From: Syntrophobacterales bacterium
GTDB taxonomy: Bacteria; Desulfobacterota; Syntrophorhabdia; Syntrophorhabdales; WCHB1-27
DNA: 9,541 nucleotides
NCBI GenBank assembly: GCA_017881765.1
Contig: JADGQN010000159.1
Location: 1 to 9,541 of the forward strand
Direction of reading: 5' to 3'
Under the pieces are notes generated by a model. That model saw nothing but the letters and a program-made list of their open reading frames with translations, ran no database searches and was not told where the DNA came from. The position numbers and the translations under genes were made by a program. This document shows positions 1 to 6,441 of the stretch, in pieces. The stretch's first letter is position 1. Each line of letters starts with the position of its first letter.

Positions 1-98
1 AACCCTCAAGTCGCCGCAGGCGACGGTCCTTGAGGAAACGAAGTTTCCGGTCCTTAAACGGCCGTAGGTCGTGCTCCTCAAGGGCCGCAGGCCCGGTC
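1..98. repeat. 24-nt-period tandem array of triloop hairpins downstream of rph
   Basis: Four consecutive units have hairpins starting at 10, 34, 58 and 82, a period of 24. Stems are GTCGCC/GGCGAC (10-15 with 19-24), GGAAAC/GTTTCC (34-39 with 43-48), ACGGCC/GGTCGT (58-63 with 67-72, one G-T wobble) and GGGCC/GGCCC (82-86 with 90-94). The three-base loops are GCA, GAA, GTA and GCA, so all are GNA on the plus strand. The 9-nt linkers at 25-33, 49-57 and 73-81 (GGTCCTTGA, GGTCCTTAA, GCTCCTCAA) are near-identical, and positions 1-9 look like another linker, so the array probably continues off the window. Stem sequence varies while pairing is kept, which suggests selection on structure. It begins a few bases past the rph stop and would lie in the 3' region of that transcript. 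There is no T-run, so a classical terminator is not supported. Function unknown. Confidence 0.8.
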
Positions 99-104
99 AA
101 TCTT

Positions 105-833
105 TTATGCCGGAAAATGGGGGCCCAGTGCTACTTTCTGGAGCCTGGTGATCTCGATGATGCCCTTATGCGCATAGTCGTACATCACGTCAAACAGCTC
201 TTTGGAAAAAGGCGTTTTTTCAGCCGTACCCTGTACCTCTACGAGCATCCCCCTGCCTGTCATGACAAAATTCATATCGACCTCAGCTTTAGAGTCCTCG
301 TGGAACGCCAAGTCGAGAAGGGGTTCTCCGCCAACGAGGCCGACACTCACGGCAGCAACTGAATCCCTGAGAGGTATCTTATCGATCATACCCCTCTTCT
401 TCATATGCCAGAGGGCTTCAACCAGGGCAACGAAGGCGCCCGTGATGCTTGCCGTACGCGTGCCCCCGTCGGCCTGGATGACGTCACAGTCAACCCACAG
501 GGTCCGCTCCCCGATAATGTCGAGATTAACAACAGCGCGCAAAGCCCGTCCTATAAGGCGCTGAATTTCATGTGTTCGTCCCCCGACCTTGCCCTGGACC
601 GATTCCCTGACAGTTCTCGATACCGTCGCCCGCGGCAGCATGGCATATTCAGCGGTAAGCCACCCCTTGCCGCTGTTCTTCAGAAACGGAGGTACCTTCT
701 CTTCGATGCTCACCCCGCATATCACCTTGGTCTCTCCCATCTCAACAAGTACTGAGCCATCGGGATATTTGAGAAAATTTCTCGTTATTTTAAGCTCCCT
801 TATCTTATCGTTCGGCCTGCCATTACCTCTCAT
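105..833 (-). CDS. rph: Ribonuclease PH (tRNA 3'-end exonuclease)
   Basis: Phosphorolytic 3'-to-5' exoribonuclease of the cytoplasm that trims tRNA 3' ends using inorganic phosphate. The 242-aa length is normal for the family. The sequence shows the family landmarks in order: the N-terminal GSVLVEMGETKVICG strand region, GWLTAEYAMLPRAT, then GGRTHEIQRLIGRALRAVV, the VDCDVIQADGGTRTASITG core, and LLDLAFHEDSKAEVDMN, which holds the acidic residues typical of the active site, followed by EVQGTAE. I choose the ATG at 833 over one at 842: the Shine-Dalgarno-like GAAGGG at 843-848 is nine bases from 833 but touches the 842 ATG, and family proteins begin close to MRxxGRxxD. The start overlaps the 3' end of the upstream exported-protein gene by 11 bases, so translation is probably coupled. 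No oddities in the coding sequence. Confidence 0.96.
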   Translation of the reverse strand: MRGNGRPNDKIRELKITRNFLKYPDGSVLVEMGETKVICGVSIEEKVPPFLKNSGKGWLTAEYAMLPRATVSRTVRESVQGKVGGRTHEIQRLIGRALRAVVNLDIIGERTLWVDCDVIQADGGTRTASITGAFVALVEALWHMKKRGMIDKIPLRDSVAAVSVGLVGGEPLLDLAFHEDSKAEVDMNFVMTGRGMLVEVQGTAEKTPFSKELFDVMYDYAHKGIIEITRLQKVALGPHFPA

Positions 834-1509
834 GTAGCACATCCCTTCTTAAGTAGTTCTGGATGCTTCCGTGCAAGAGCCCGAGCATCTCTCCGACCTT
901 ATCCTGTCTGCATTCTATCCGCAGGAAAATCCCCGGCATATCAGCGCCCAAAAGTGGAAACAGAGGCAGCTGCTTCACCTTTACTTTGAACGAGCTCGCG
1001 ACCCCCTCCGCAAGTCTCCCGGAACCTGCCGCGTATTTCCCCGGCAGCTCATCAACGGCAAGGAACCTGTTGCCGGCCTGCGCATCCGCCGTAAACGTCG
1101 TCGGGCCGTTTCCGGTTCGTGACGCCGAAGGCTTGCCGGGCTCAACGGGTGCTGTGCCTTCCGCCGCTTTCTGGTCCGTCATGGCAACCAGCACGCCTGT
1201 CGCGTCGCCGGACACAAACTCCAGCGCAAGCAGAAATTTTGCCGGGCTCCTGTTGATCTTCCCCATCTTTTCGAGATGTTTCTCTATCGTTGTCTCGCCC
1301 AACTGGTACAGTGCGTCGTATCCCTTCTCCTTGAAAAAATCCCTGGCGAGTGACCAGGATTGCACCTCTTTCGCGCCTACCTGATACAGTACAAAACTAT
1401 CAGCGGCAAAGCAAGGCTGGGCCACCAGAAATACCGTAATCAAGGCAGCCAGGCTTATCGAGCTGATCGAGTGAATGATCGTCTTCATCCGAAAGCGCCT
1501 ACGCTTCAC
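823..1509 (-). CDS. Exported protein, possibly a degenerate amidase_3-fold protein
   Basis: A 228-aa protein with a clear signal peptide: positive n-region MKRRRFRMK, hydrophobic stretch, and probable cleavage after PCFA (about residue 35). I do not recognise it with certainty. Its architecture recalls N-acetylmuramoyl-L-alanine amidases (amidase_3), which I recall often sitting near rph in Deltaproteobacteria. A segment KINRSPAKFLLALEF fits where amidases have 'AN..ADLFISIHAN', and SGRLAEGV followed by LGADMPGIFLRIEC fits the amidase 'S..LA..I' and 'MPAVLVEIGFLSN' region. If that is right, the zinc-binding His is replaced and the enzyme is probably inactive, leaving a binding or structural role. 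A Pro/Thr/Ser-rich low-complexity stretch lies near the middle. I use the GTG at 1509 because AGAGG lies six bases upstream; an ATG at 1488 is the alternative and also leaves a usable signal peptide. The 3' end overlaps rph. Confidence 0.75.
   Translation of the reverse strand: MKRRRFRMKTIIHSISSISLAALITVFLVAQPCFAADSFVLYQVGAKEVQSWSLARDFFKEKGYDALYQLGETTIEKHLEKMGKINRSPAKFLLALEFVSGDATGVLVAMTDQKAAEGTAPVEPGKPSASRTGNGPTTFTADAQAGNRFLAVDELPGKYAAGSGRLAEGVASSFKVKVKQLPLFPLLGADMPGIFLRIECRQDKVGEMLGLLHGSIQNYLRRDVLHER
843..848 (-). promoter_or_regulatory. Ribosome binding site that decides the rph start
   Basis: GAAGGG on the minus strand lies nine bases before the ATG at 833. It directly abuts the alternative ATG at 842, which makes that start unlikely. 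It sits inside the coding sequence of the upstream gene. Confidence 0.6.
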
Positions 1510-1552
1510 CCCGAACCTCTTTCCATATTTCCTGGCTCACTCTCACGCTTCT

Positions 1553-1771
1553 CTATTTCTTGCTGATCTCTCTGCCTTTTCTGTAAAGAAAACCGATGAG
1601 CCACAGCGCAAAGAAGAAAAGGAAAATGAAGAAGAAGACGCACACAAGGACGCCCATGAGATGAAAGAAGATCCAGAGAATAAAGAGCACGAGCGCGGCA
1701 ACCAAGCTCGCGACCATGCCCAGGACCACGATCGTAGAGCCCATCAAGACATCTTTCAGGATGTGCGCCAT
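1553..1771 (-). CDS. Small two-helix membrane protein, unknown function
   Basis: A 72-aa protein, not recognised. Almost all of residues 10-64 is hydrophobic and very rich in Phe, Leu and Val, enough for two membrane-spanning helices with a short turn around residue 37. It ends in a basic tail (YRKGREISKK) that would stay in the cytoplasm. The ATG at 1771 lies only two bases after the TAA of the upstream trxB-like gene, so the two are almost certainly co-transcribed and probably translationally coupled. The Shine-Dalgarno is weak. The next gene starts 43 bases downstream. Position between a flavin disulfide reductase and an exported protein suggests an envelope role, but nothing in the sequence gives a function. 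Confidence 0.7.
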   Translation of the reverse strand: MAHILKDVLMGSTIVVLGMVASLVAALVLFILWIFFHLMGVLVCVFFFIFLFFFALWLIGFLYRKGREISKK

Positions 1772-1773
1772 GC

Positions 1774-2700
1774 TTACTTGGTTTCCAGTATGTACCTCTC
1801 CAGACTTACGGCAGCCAGAGCACCGTCTCCTACAGCCGTGGAGATCTGCCTAAGCGACTTTCGCCGTGCATCCCCTGCCACGTAAAGGCCTTTTGTTCTT
1901 GTCAGGAGGTCTTCATCCGTTCTGATAAAGCCTGCCTCATCCTTATCCACAAGGTCCCCGAGAAACGAGGTGTTGGGCCGCGACCCGACGTATACGAAGA
2001 CTCCGTCCACCTTTATTTGCGAAGCCTGCCCCGTCTTTGTGTCGCGGAGCTTAATTGATTCGACCTGCTCCTTACCCACGATCTCAATAGGCGCCTTGTT
2101 CCATAGAAATTCCATCTTCGGATGCTTGAAGGCACGGTCCTGGATGATCTTTTGGGCTCTCAGCGTCTCCCGCCTGTGGACCACGTATACCTTCCGGGCA
2201 AGGTTTGCCAGCGTCAATCCCTCCTGGATGGCGGCATCTCCTCCGCCTATCACCGCAACGTCGAGGTTCCTGAAAAACATCCCATCACAGGTAGCGCAGT
2301 TCGATACGCCCCTGCCCATGAACTCGGCTTCTCCGGGAATATTTATCGGTACCGATTGAGTCCCCGCGGCGGCGATAACACCGAGGGATTCAATGCTCCC
2401 CTCACCCGCTTGCGTGGTAAATCTGCCTGCCTGAACGGTTATCCCGGAGACCTGGCAGAAGTCCTTAATGACAAGGCCGAAGCGCTTAGCCTGCGATGTC
2501 ATGCGCTCCATCAACTCCCGGCTGGCAATGCCCTCGGGGAATCCGGGATAATTCTCAACGTGCTCGTACTTCATTGGTGTGCCGCCGACAACGCCCTGTT
2601 CGACGAGGATGGCGTCAATACCGGCCCGCATCAGGTAGATGCCCGCGGTCAGGCCGGCGGGACCCCCACCAATGACAACGACTTCATGAAACTCGCTCAT
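1774..2700 (-). CDS. trxB: Thioredoxin reductase-like FAD/NAD(P)H flavoprotein
   Basis: A 308-aa protein of the low-molecular-weight thioredoxin reductase family, cytoplasmic, which passes electrons from NAD(P)H through FAD to a CxxC disulfide and then to thioredoxin or a similar partner. Visible motifs: the N-terminal FAD dinucleotide fold VIGGGPAGLTAG (residues 9-20), the redox-active CATC at 135-138 followed by DG, the second dinucleotide fold VIGGGDAA (150-157), VVHRRETLRA, whose basic residues are those used for NADPH binding in this family, and the C-terminal FAD-contacting LYVAGDARR. Length is typical. No thioredoxin gene is visible in the window, so the partner is unknown; ferredoxin-dependent or glutaredoxin-type partners remain possible. 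A GGGGG run at 2708-2712 lies upstream of the start as a poor Shine-Dalgarno. It is the first gene of a minus-strand run ending in rph and is divergent from the sdh cluster. Confidence 0.92.
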   Translation of the reverse strand: MSEFHEVVVIGGGPAGLTAGIYLMRAGIDAILVEQGVVGGTPMKYEHVENYPGFPEGIASRELMERMTSQAKRFGLVIKDFCQVSGITVQAGRFTTQAGEGSIESLGVIAAAGTQSVPINIPGEAEFMGRGVSNCATCDGMFFRNLDVAVIGGGDAAIQEGLTLANLARKVYVVHRRETLRAQKIIQDRAFKHPKMEFLWNKAPIEIVGKEQVESIKLRDTKTGQASQIKVDGVFVYVGSRPNTSFLGDLVDKDEAGFIRTDEDLLTRTKGLYVAGDARRKSLRQISTAVGDGALAAVSLERYILETK

Positions 2701-2897
2701 TCAGAAACCCCCACCATCACTTTCAGCTCACAGCAATCAGACTCTAACGTCACGCTTTCATGTACCCTGCCGCGTTTGCAGGCCCTGCTGAGAGCTGATG
2801 GCTGACCGCTATTGTCAGCTGCTGTAATTCTAAGCAATCCCCGGATAATATGCAAACACTTTCAGGCTGCGCCGAGCCAGCCCGTGAAAAAAATCTC
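2701..2897. other. Divergent intergenic region between trxB and sdh
   Basis: About 200 noncoding bases separating two divergent gene runs, so it should hold promoters for both. I see one short inverted repeat, AGCTGA at 2793-2798 with TCAGCT at 2815-2820, not followed by a T-run. I could not assign a convincing trxB promoter on the minus strand. No small gene or RNA is apparent. Confidence 0.4.
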
Positions 2898-2926
2898 TTG
2901 ACAAAAAATCCTTTCAAATGTTACCA
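2898..2926 (+). promoter_or_regulatory. Possible sigma-70 promoter for the sdh cluster
   Basis: A perfect -35 hexamer TTGACA at 2898-2903 is followed after 17 bases by TTACCA (2921-2926), a poor -10; a TG just upstream could act as an extended -10. The start site would be near 2932, leaving almost no leader before the ATG at 2935. Either the mRNA is nearly leaderless or the -35 match is chance. Confidence 0.35.
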
Positions 2927-2934
2927 AGAGATAG

Positions 2935-3240
2935 ATGTTTATCTGGCTCTTTCACAGGATCAGCGGCGCTTCTCTCATAATCCTTTTCGGTATCAAGATT
3001 TTCTCCGCCTTTTTTCTGTACACCAAGGACAAGAAACCTGACTGGGCATTAGGCCTTCACAGACAGCCCGTGCTCGACATACTCATCTTCATCCTCTTCA
3101 CGTTCCACAGCATGTACGGACTGAGAACCATAGCCATAGACCTGGGGTATCGGAAGGAGAAGCAGCTTTTTTGGCTCTCTAATGCCGTTGCTGCAATTAT
3201 TTCATTAATCCTGATCTTTTTATACGCCAAAGTAGCCTGA
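2935..3240 (+). CDS. sdhC: Succinate dehydrogenase cytochrome b membrane anchor (SdhC-like, short)
   Basis: Membrane subunit anchoring SdhAB and providing the quinone/heme site. The 101 aa form three helices at about residues 9-29, 46-66 and 80-98. HRISG at residues 7-11 matches the E. coli SdhC HRVSG motif, whose His30 and Arg31 border the quinone site. FHSMYGLRTIAIDLGY at 57-72 matches the E. coli region containing heme ligand His84, making His58 the likely heme ligand. The N-terminus is unusually short: only six residues precede HRISG, where E. coli has 29. The frame cannot extend because TAG at 2932-2934 immediately precedes the ATG, and the residue matching the E. coli quinone-site Ser27 is Trp4. 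No second anchor gene (SdhD-like) is found before, within or after the cluster. A weak AAGAG lies upstream. It is followed after two bases by sdhA. Confidence 0.88.
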   Translation: MFIWLFHRISGASLIILFGIKIFSAFFLYTKDKKPDWALGLHRQPVLDILIFILFTFHSMYGLRTIAIDLGYRKEKQLFWLSNAVAAIISLILIFLYAKVA

Positions 3241-3242
3241 CA

Positions 3243-4946
3243 ATGCTCGAATATGATGTTGTGATCGTTGGTGGAGGTCTCACGGGCTTGAGGGCTGCCG
3301 TAGGGCTCTCCGAAAAATACAGCGTTGCGCTCGTTTCAAAGGTCCATCCCATCCGGTCCCATTCCATCGCGGCCCAGGGCGGCATCAACGCCTCACTCGC
3401 CAATAACCCCGACAGCAAGGACGACAACCCTGAAAAACATACGTTTGACACGGTCAAAGGGAGTGATTATCTGGCCGACCAGGACGCAGCCGAGCTTATG
3501 TGCAAGGAGGCGCCCAATGTCGTATTTGAGATGGAACATTGGGGCTGCCCCTTCAGCCGGTTCTCTGACGGTACCATAGCGCAGAGGCCGTTCGGCGGCG
3601 CAGGATATCCGCGCACCTGCTACTCGGCGGACCTCACGGGCCACGTACTGCTCAACACCCTGTACGAGCGAGCGGTTGCACTGGGGGTTCGGGTATTTTA
3701 CGAGTATGTGGTGCTGGCGCTCGCCGTTGACGAGGGCGTCTGCCACGGCGTCATTGTGCTCGACCAGGTTAGCGGAAAGCTGATTCCGATACGCGCCAAG
3801 ACCACGCTTTTTGCGACGGGAGGCTACGGACGCGTCTATTTTCACTCTACCAACGCCCTGATCAACACGGGCTCGGGCATCGGGATTGCCTACGCCGCAG
3901 GCATCGCCATGAAGGACATGGAATTCGTGCAGTTCCATCCGACATCGCTTCTGGGAACGAACATCCTGATTACCGAGGGCGCCCGGGGCGAAGGTGGCTA
4001 TCTCTTCAACAACAAGGGTGAGCGCTTCATGGAGCGCTACGCGCCGAAGGCCATGGAGCTGGCCCCGAGAGATATCACCGCCCGCTCCATCAAGACGGAA
4101 ATGGAAGAAGGCAGAGGCTTCGAACATGAGTTCGGCACGTACATCCAGCTCGACCTGAGGCACCTTGGCGAACAGAAGATCGCGGAGCGGCTGCCCGGCA
4201 TACGGAGGTTCTGCATCGACTTCGTCAATGTGGACCCCGTGTATGAACCAATACCGATCATGCCCTGCCAGCACTATTCCATGGGCGGCATAGATGTGAA
4301 CATGCGATGCGAATCAGCGGTCAAAGGCTTTTACGCGGCAGGCGAATGCTCGTCTGTCAGCGTGCACGGGGCTAACAGGCTCGGGGGGAACTCTCTCCTC
4401 GAGACGATAGTATTCGGCAAGCTCGCATCGCGCAGCATACCCGAATACCTGGAGGCACATGACGTACGGCCCGATGAGAAGGCGCTCCTGCGAACACAGG
4501 CCCAGGTCGAGCAGAAAATAAGAAGACTCACTTCCGGCGGCAATGAGAAACCGTTCCCGGTGCTCGATACACTGCGCAAGGCGATGGACGACGACGTAGG
4601 CATCTTCAGGACGAGAGCAGAACTGGAGAGAGCGTTGGCAAAGGTTATCGAGGTTAAGGAACGGTACAGGCACGTGCGGGTATCCAGTTCCGCCCTGCAC
4701 ATGAATTATGAGCTGATCGCGGCAATGGAACTTGAGCAGATGATCGACGTGGGCCACGCCATTACCCTCGGCGCATTGCTGCGGGAAGAAAGCAGGGGCT
4801 CTCATTTCAGGCGCGACTTCAAAGAGAGGAACGACGACGCGTGGCTCAAGCACACGCTGGCGACAAAGGGACCTGACACCGAACCTGTCATATCATACAA
4901 GGATGTAACCATAACGCGGTATCAACCCATGGCGAGGACGTATTGA
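3243..4946 (+). CDS. sdhA: Succinate dehydrogenase / fumarate reductase flavoprotein subunit
   Basis: Catalytic subunit interconverting succinate and fumarate at a covalently bound FAD on the membrane complex. At 567 aa it has full family length. Landmarks in order: N-terminal FAD fold VIVGGGLTGLRAA (residues 7-19); RSHSIAAQGGINA, where His40 is the expected FAD attachment residue; QFHPTSLLGTNILITEGARGEGG with the dicarboxylate-binding His, Thr and Arg region; PCQHYSMGGIDV; AGECSSVSVHGANRLGGNSLLE; and C-terminal ESRGSHFRRDF. All key motifs look intact, so the direction of reaction cannot be read from sequence. The start lies two bases after the sdhC stop with no good Shine-Dalgarno, so translation is probably coupled. 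The opposite strand carries long open frames, which are shadows. A 130-base repeat-containing gap separates it from sdhB. Confidence 0.97.
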   Translation: MLEYDVVIVGGGLTGLRAAVGLSEKYSVALVSKVHPIRSHSIAAQGGINASLANNPDSKDDNPEKHTFDTVKGSDYLADQDAAELMCKEAPNVVFEMEHWGCPFSRFSDGTIAQRPFGGAGYPRTCYSADLTGHVLLNTLYERAVALGVRVFYEYVVLALAVDEGVCHGVIVLDQVSGKLIPIRAKTTLFATGGYGRVYFHSTNALINTGSGIGIAYAAGIAMKDMEFVQFHPTSLLGTNILITEGARGEGGYLFNNKGERFMERYAPKAMELAPRDITARSIKTEMEEGRGFEHEFGTYIQLDLRHLGEQKIAERLPGIRRFCIDFVNVDPVYEPIPIMPCQHYSMGGIDVNMRCESAVKGFYAAGECSSVSVHGANRLGGNSLLETIVFGKLASRSIPEYLEAHDVRPDEKALLRTQAQVEQKIRRLTSGGNEKPFPVLDTLRKAMDDDVGIFRTRAELERALAKVIEVKERYRHVRVSSSALHMNYELIAAMELEQMIDVGHAITLGALLREESRGSHFRRDFKERNDDAWLKHTLATKGPDTEPVISYKDVTITRYQPMARTY

Positions 4947-4953
4947 TACCAAC

Positions 4954-5048
4954 ACAAACGTAATAAATAACGTGACATCACCCCCTCTCTAACCCTCCCC
5001 CCTTGAGGGGGAGGGAGGGGTGGGGGGTAAATAAGTTAATGCGTTTGT
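4954..5048. repeat. G/C-rich imperfect palindrome between sdhA and sdhB
   Basis: The gap between sdhA and sdhB holds a nested inverted repeat. The outer arms ACAAACG (4954-4960) and CGTTTGT (5042-5048) are exact complements. Inside, a C-rich arm (about 4979-5002) faces a G-rich arm (about 5007-5027) around a TTGA turn, with perfect pairing next to the loop and mismatches further out. It looks like a dispersed intergenic palindrome or small MITE-like element. It has no T-run, so it is not a classical terminator, but in mRNA it could pause polymerase or protect the upstream message and so change the SdhA:SdhB ratio. That effect is inference. Confidence 0.6.
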
Positions 5049-5076
5049 ATTAATTTGGATTCGAGGATAGAAAGAG

Positions 5077-5820
5077 ATGAGCGGCGAAATATACACCTTT
5101 AAGATATTGCGCTACGACGCGCAGTCCCCTGACAAAGGGCCCTACTTCGACTATTACAAGATCAGGGTCATTACGGGGCTCACGGTTCTCACCGTATTGC
5201 TACGCATCAGGGACGAGCTGGACGGCACGCTCGCCTTCCGCTCCTCCTGCAGGTCCGCGACCTGCGGCTCATGCGCGATGGTGATCAACGGGCTACCCAA
5301 CCTGGCCTGCAGGACGCAGGTTGGCTCATTCCAGGACAAGACAATCATCCTGGAGCCTTTGCCAAACATGGAGGTTATCAAAGACCTCGTCGTTGATATG
5401 ACGCCTTTCTGGAACATGTATGAGAAGGTGGAACCATACCTGATCCGCAAGAGCCCCAATCCTGAGAAAGAGATTTTTCAGAGCGAGCAGGATAGAAAAA
5501 AGATGGACCAGTTCGTCAACTGCATCCTCTGCGCTTGCTGTTACGGAGCCTGTCCCGTGCCGGCACGAGATCCCGGATATGCCGGGCCGGCAGCCCTGGC
5601 AAAACTGGAGCGCTTCGCGCTTGATTCAAGAGATGAAAGGTCGGCCGCTTCCCTGGAAAGGGTGAATGACGACAAGGGTGTGTGGGGCTGTGACACCCTG
5701 TTCCGTTGCATAGACGCCTGCCCCAAGGAAGTGCGCCCCACGGATGCTGTTGTAGGCTTGAGAAAAACCCTGGTGAAGAACAAATTTAAGCGGACGATCG
5801 GCATAGGCGGTAAAGAGTGA
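5077..5820 (+). CDS. sdhB: Succinate dehydrogenase / fumarate reductase iron-sulfur subunit
   Basis: Electron-transfer subunit carrying three Fe-S clusters from the SdhA flavin to the quinone site. The 247-aa length is normal. An N-terminal [2Fe-2S] ferredoxin domain has Cys58, Cys63, Cys66 and Cys78 (SCRSATCGSCAMVINGL then LAC); all four are Cys, whereas E. coli has Asp at the third. The C-terminal domain has CILCACCYGACP, giving Cys149, Cys152 and Cys155, which with Cys215 bind [4Fe-4S]. Cys159, Cys205 and Cys211 bind [3Fe-4S]. The absence of a fourth Cys at the medial cluster is normal for SDH and most fumarate reductases. GAGG at 5063-5066 and AAAGAG just before the ATG are candidate ribosome binding sites. 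No frame damage. It is followed by an 81-base heptamer-repeat gap and the Rieske gene. Confidence 0.97.
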   Translation: MSGEIYTFKILRYDAQSPDKGPYFDYYKIRVITGLTVLTVLLRIRDELDGTLAFRSSCRSATCGSCAMVINGLPNLACRTQVGSFQDKTIILEPLPNMEVIKDLVVDMTPFWNMYEKVEPYLIRKSPNPEKEIFQSEQDRKKMDQFVNCILCACCYGACPVPARDPGYAGPAALAKLERFALDSRDERSAASLERVNDDKGVWGCDTLFRCIDACPKEVRPTDAVVGLRKTLVKNKFKRTIGIGGKE

Positions 5821-5825
5821 GAAGT

Positions 5826-5895
5826 TTACGGTTGACGGCTTACGGTTCACGCTCCGCTCTTCACCGGAAACTGGAAACTGGCAACTGGAAACTGG
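5826..5895 (+). repeat. Heptamer (7-nt period) repeat array before the Rieske gene
   Basis: Read in 7-base steps from 5826, ten consecutive heptamers keep register up to 5895. The first four are variants of TTACGGT and the last four are AAACTGG with one A-to-C change in the third. AC at positions 3-4 and G at position 6 recur in all but the units at 5847-5853 and 5854-5860, the latter departing most. The array fills nearly all of the sdhB-Rieske gap and stops six bases before the ATG at 5902. No Shine-Dalgarno sequence is visible in this gap, so the repeat itself forms the leader of the Rieske gene. It resembles the short tandemly repeated heptamers known from several bacterial genomes. Confidence 0.75.
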
Positions 5896-5901
5896 TTTGC
5901 C

Positions 5902-6375
5902 ATGAAGCTTAACTATTCGCTTGTCACTAGAAGGACTTTCCTCAACACGCTCTTCGGCGGCTGGATAGCTTCATTTTTCCTCGGAAGCTTGTACGCCGTC
6001 TGGAGGGGTGCTTTTCCAACCCTCGGCAAGGAGCCTGACTTCGTTGTGCTGCCTAAACCGGCCGATTATCTCGACATACCTACGAATAGCACAAAGGCTT
6101 TTGCGTGGGGCGGAAAGCTCGGCTACATCTTCAAGAGATCAGACAACACCGTGGTTGCGCTCAAGGGTGTCTGCTCTCATATGGAGTGCAACATTGTTTA
6201 CAAGCCCGCGGACCGAAAGTTTTATTGCCCTTGTCACAAAGGCTGGTTCGACGAATACGGGAAGAACATAGAGGGCCCACCGCCCAAGCCGCTTGAATTC
6301 TTTGAATACCGCGTGGAGGACAACAAACTGATCGTCTTCAAAAAGGGAATAAAGGTTGAGCTGCCGAAGGCGTAA
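5902..6375 (+). CDS. Rieske [2Fe-2S] protein of a quinol-oxidising cytochrome b complex
   Basis: High-potential Fe-S subunit taking the first electron from quinol at the Qo site and passing it to a periplasmic carrier. The 157 aa begin with a Tat-type signal anchor: TRRTFLN (residues 9-15) then a hydrophobic helix to about 34, which probably stays as the membrane anchor. The soluble domain has the two Rieske boxes C91-S-H93-M-E-C96 and C109-P-C-H112. Cys91 and Cys109 with His93 and His112 bind the cluster, and Cys96 and Cys111 form the usual disulfide. GPPPKPL after box 2 is the family Pro loop. Box 1 reads CSHMEC rather than the common CTHLGC. The ATG is the only plausible start ahead of the Tat motif, although no Shine-Dalgarno is visible. 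It lies between sdhB and cytochrome b, bracketed by heptamer arrays. Confidence 0.95.
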   Translation: MKLNYSLVTRRTFLNTLFGGWIASFFLGSLYAVWRGAFPTLGKEPDFVVLPKPADYLDIPTNSTKAFAWGGKLGYIFKRSDNTVVALKGVCSHMECNIVYKPADRKFYCPCHKGWFDEYGKNIEGPPPKPLEFFEYRVEDNKLIVFKKGIKVELPKA

Positions 6376-6380
6376 AGATA

Positions 6381-6415
6381 GGGTCATGGGGCATGGGTCA
6401 AGGGTCACGGGGGAC
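6381..6415 (+). repeat. Heptamer (7-nt period) repeat array after the Rieske gene
   Basis: Five consecutive 7-base units start five bases after the Rieske stop: GGGTCAT, GGGGCAT, then GGGTCAA, GGGTCAC and GGGGGAC. Consensus GGGTCAN. The period equals that of the array before the gene, but the unit sequence differs. Confidence 0.75.
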
Positions 6416-6441
6416 CAGGAACAAGACGCTTCGCTAGCGCT

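Noticed and set aside
1..98. CRISPR array
   Set aside because: The period is only 24 nt, the variable part is a self-complementary stem rather than a spacer, and no cas gene is present.
2850..3041. 63-codon frame overlapping the sdhC start, considered as a missing second anchor
   Set aside because: Its product is polar and has no membrane helices, and it runs out of frame through sdhC.
3393..4274. Long open frame antisense to sdhA (293 codons)
   Set aside because: It lies wholly opposite a strongly conserved flavoprotein gene, has no recognisable family features and no upstream ribosome binding site; antisense openness follows from sdhA codon use.
4314..4853. Second antisense frame in sdhA (179 codons)
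   Set aside because: Same reasons; a shadow of the coding strand.
4979..5027. Rho-independent terminator after sdhA
   Set aside because: The strong hairpin is followed by GGTAAATAAG rather than a T-run, and termination there would separate sdhA from sdhB.
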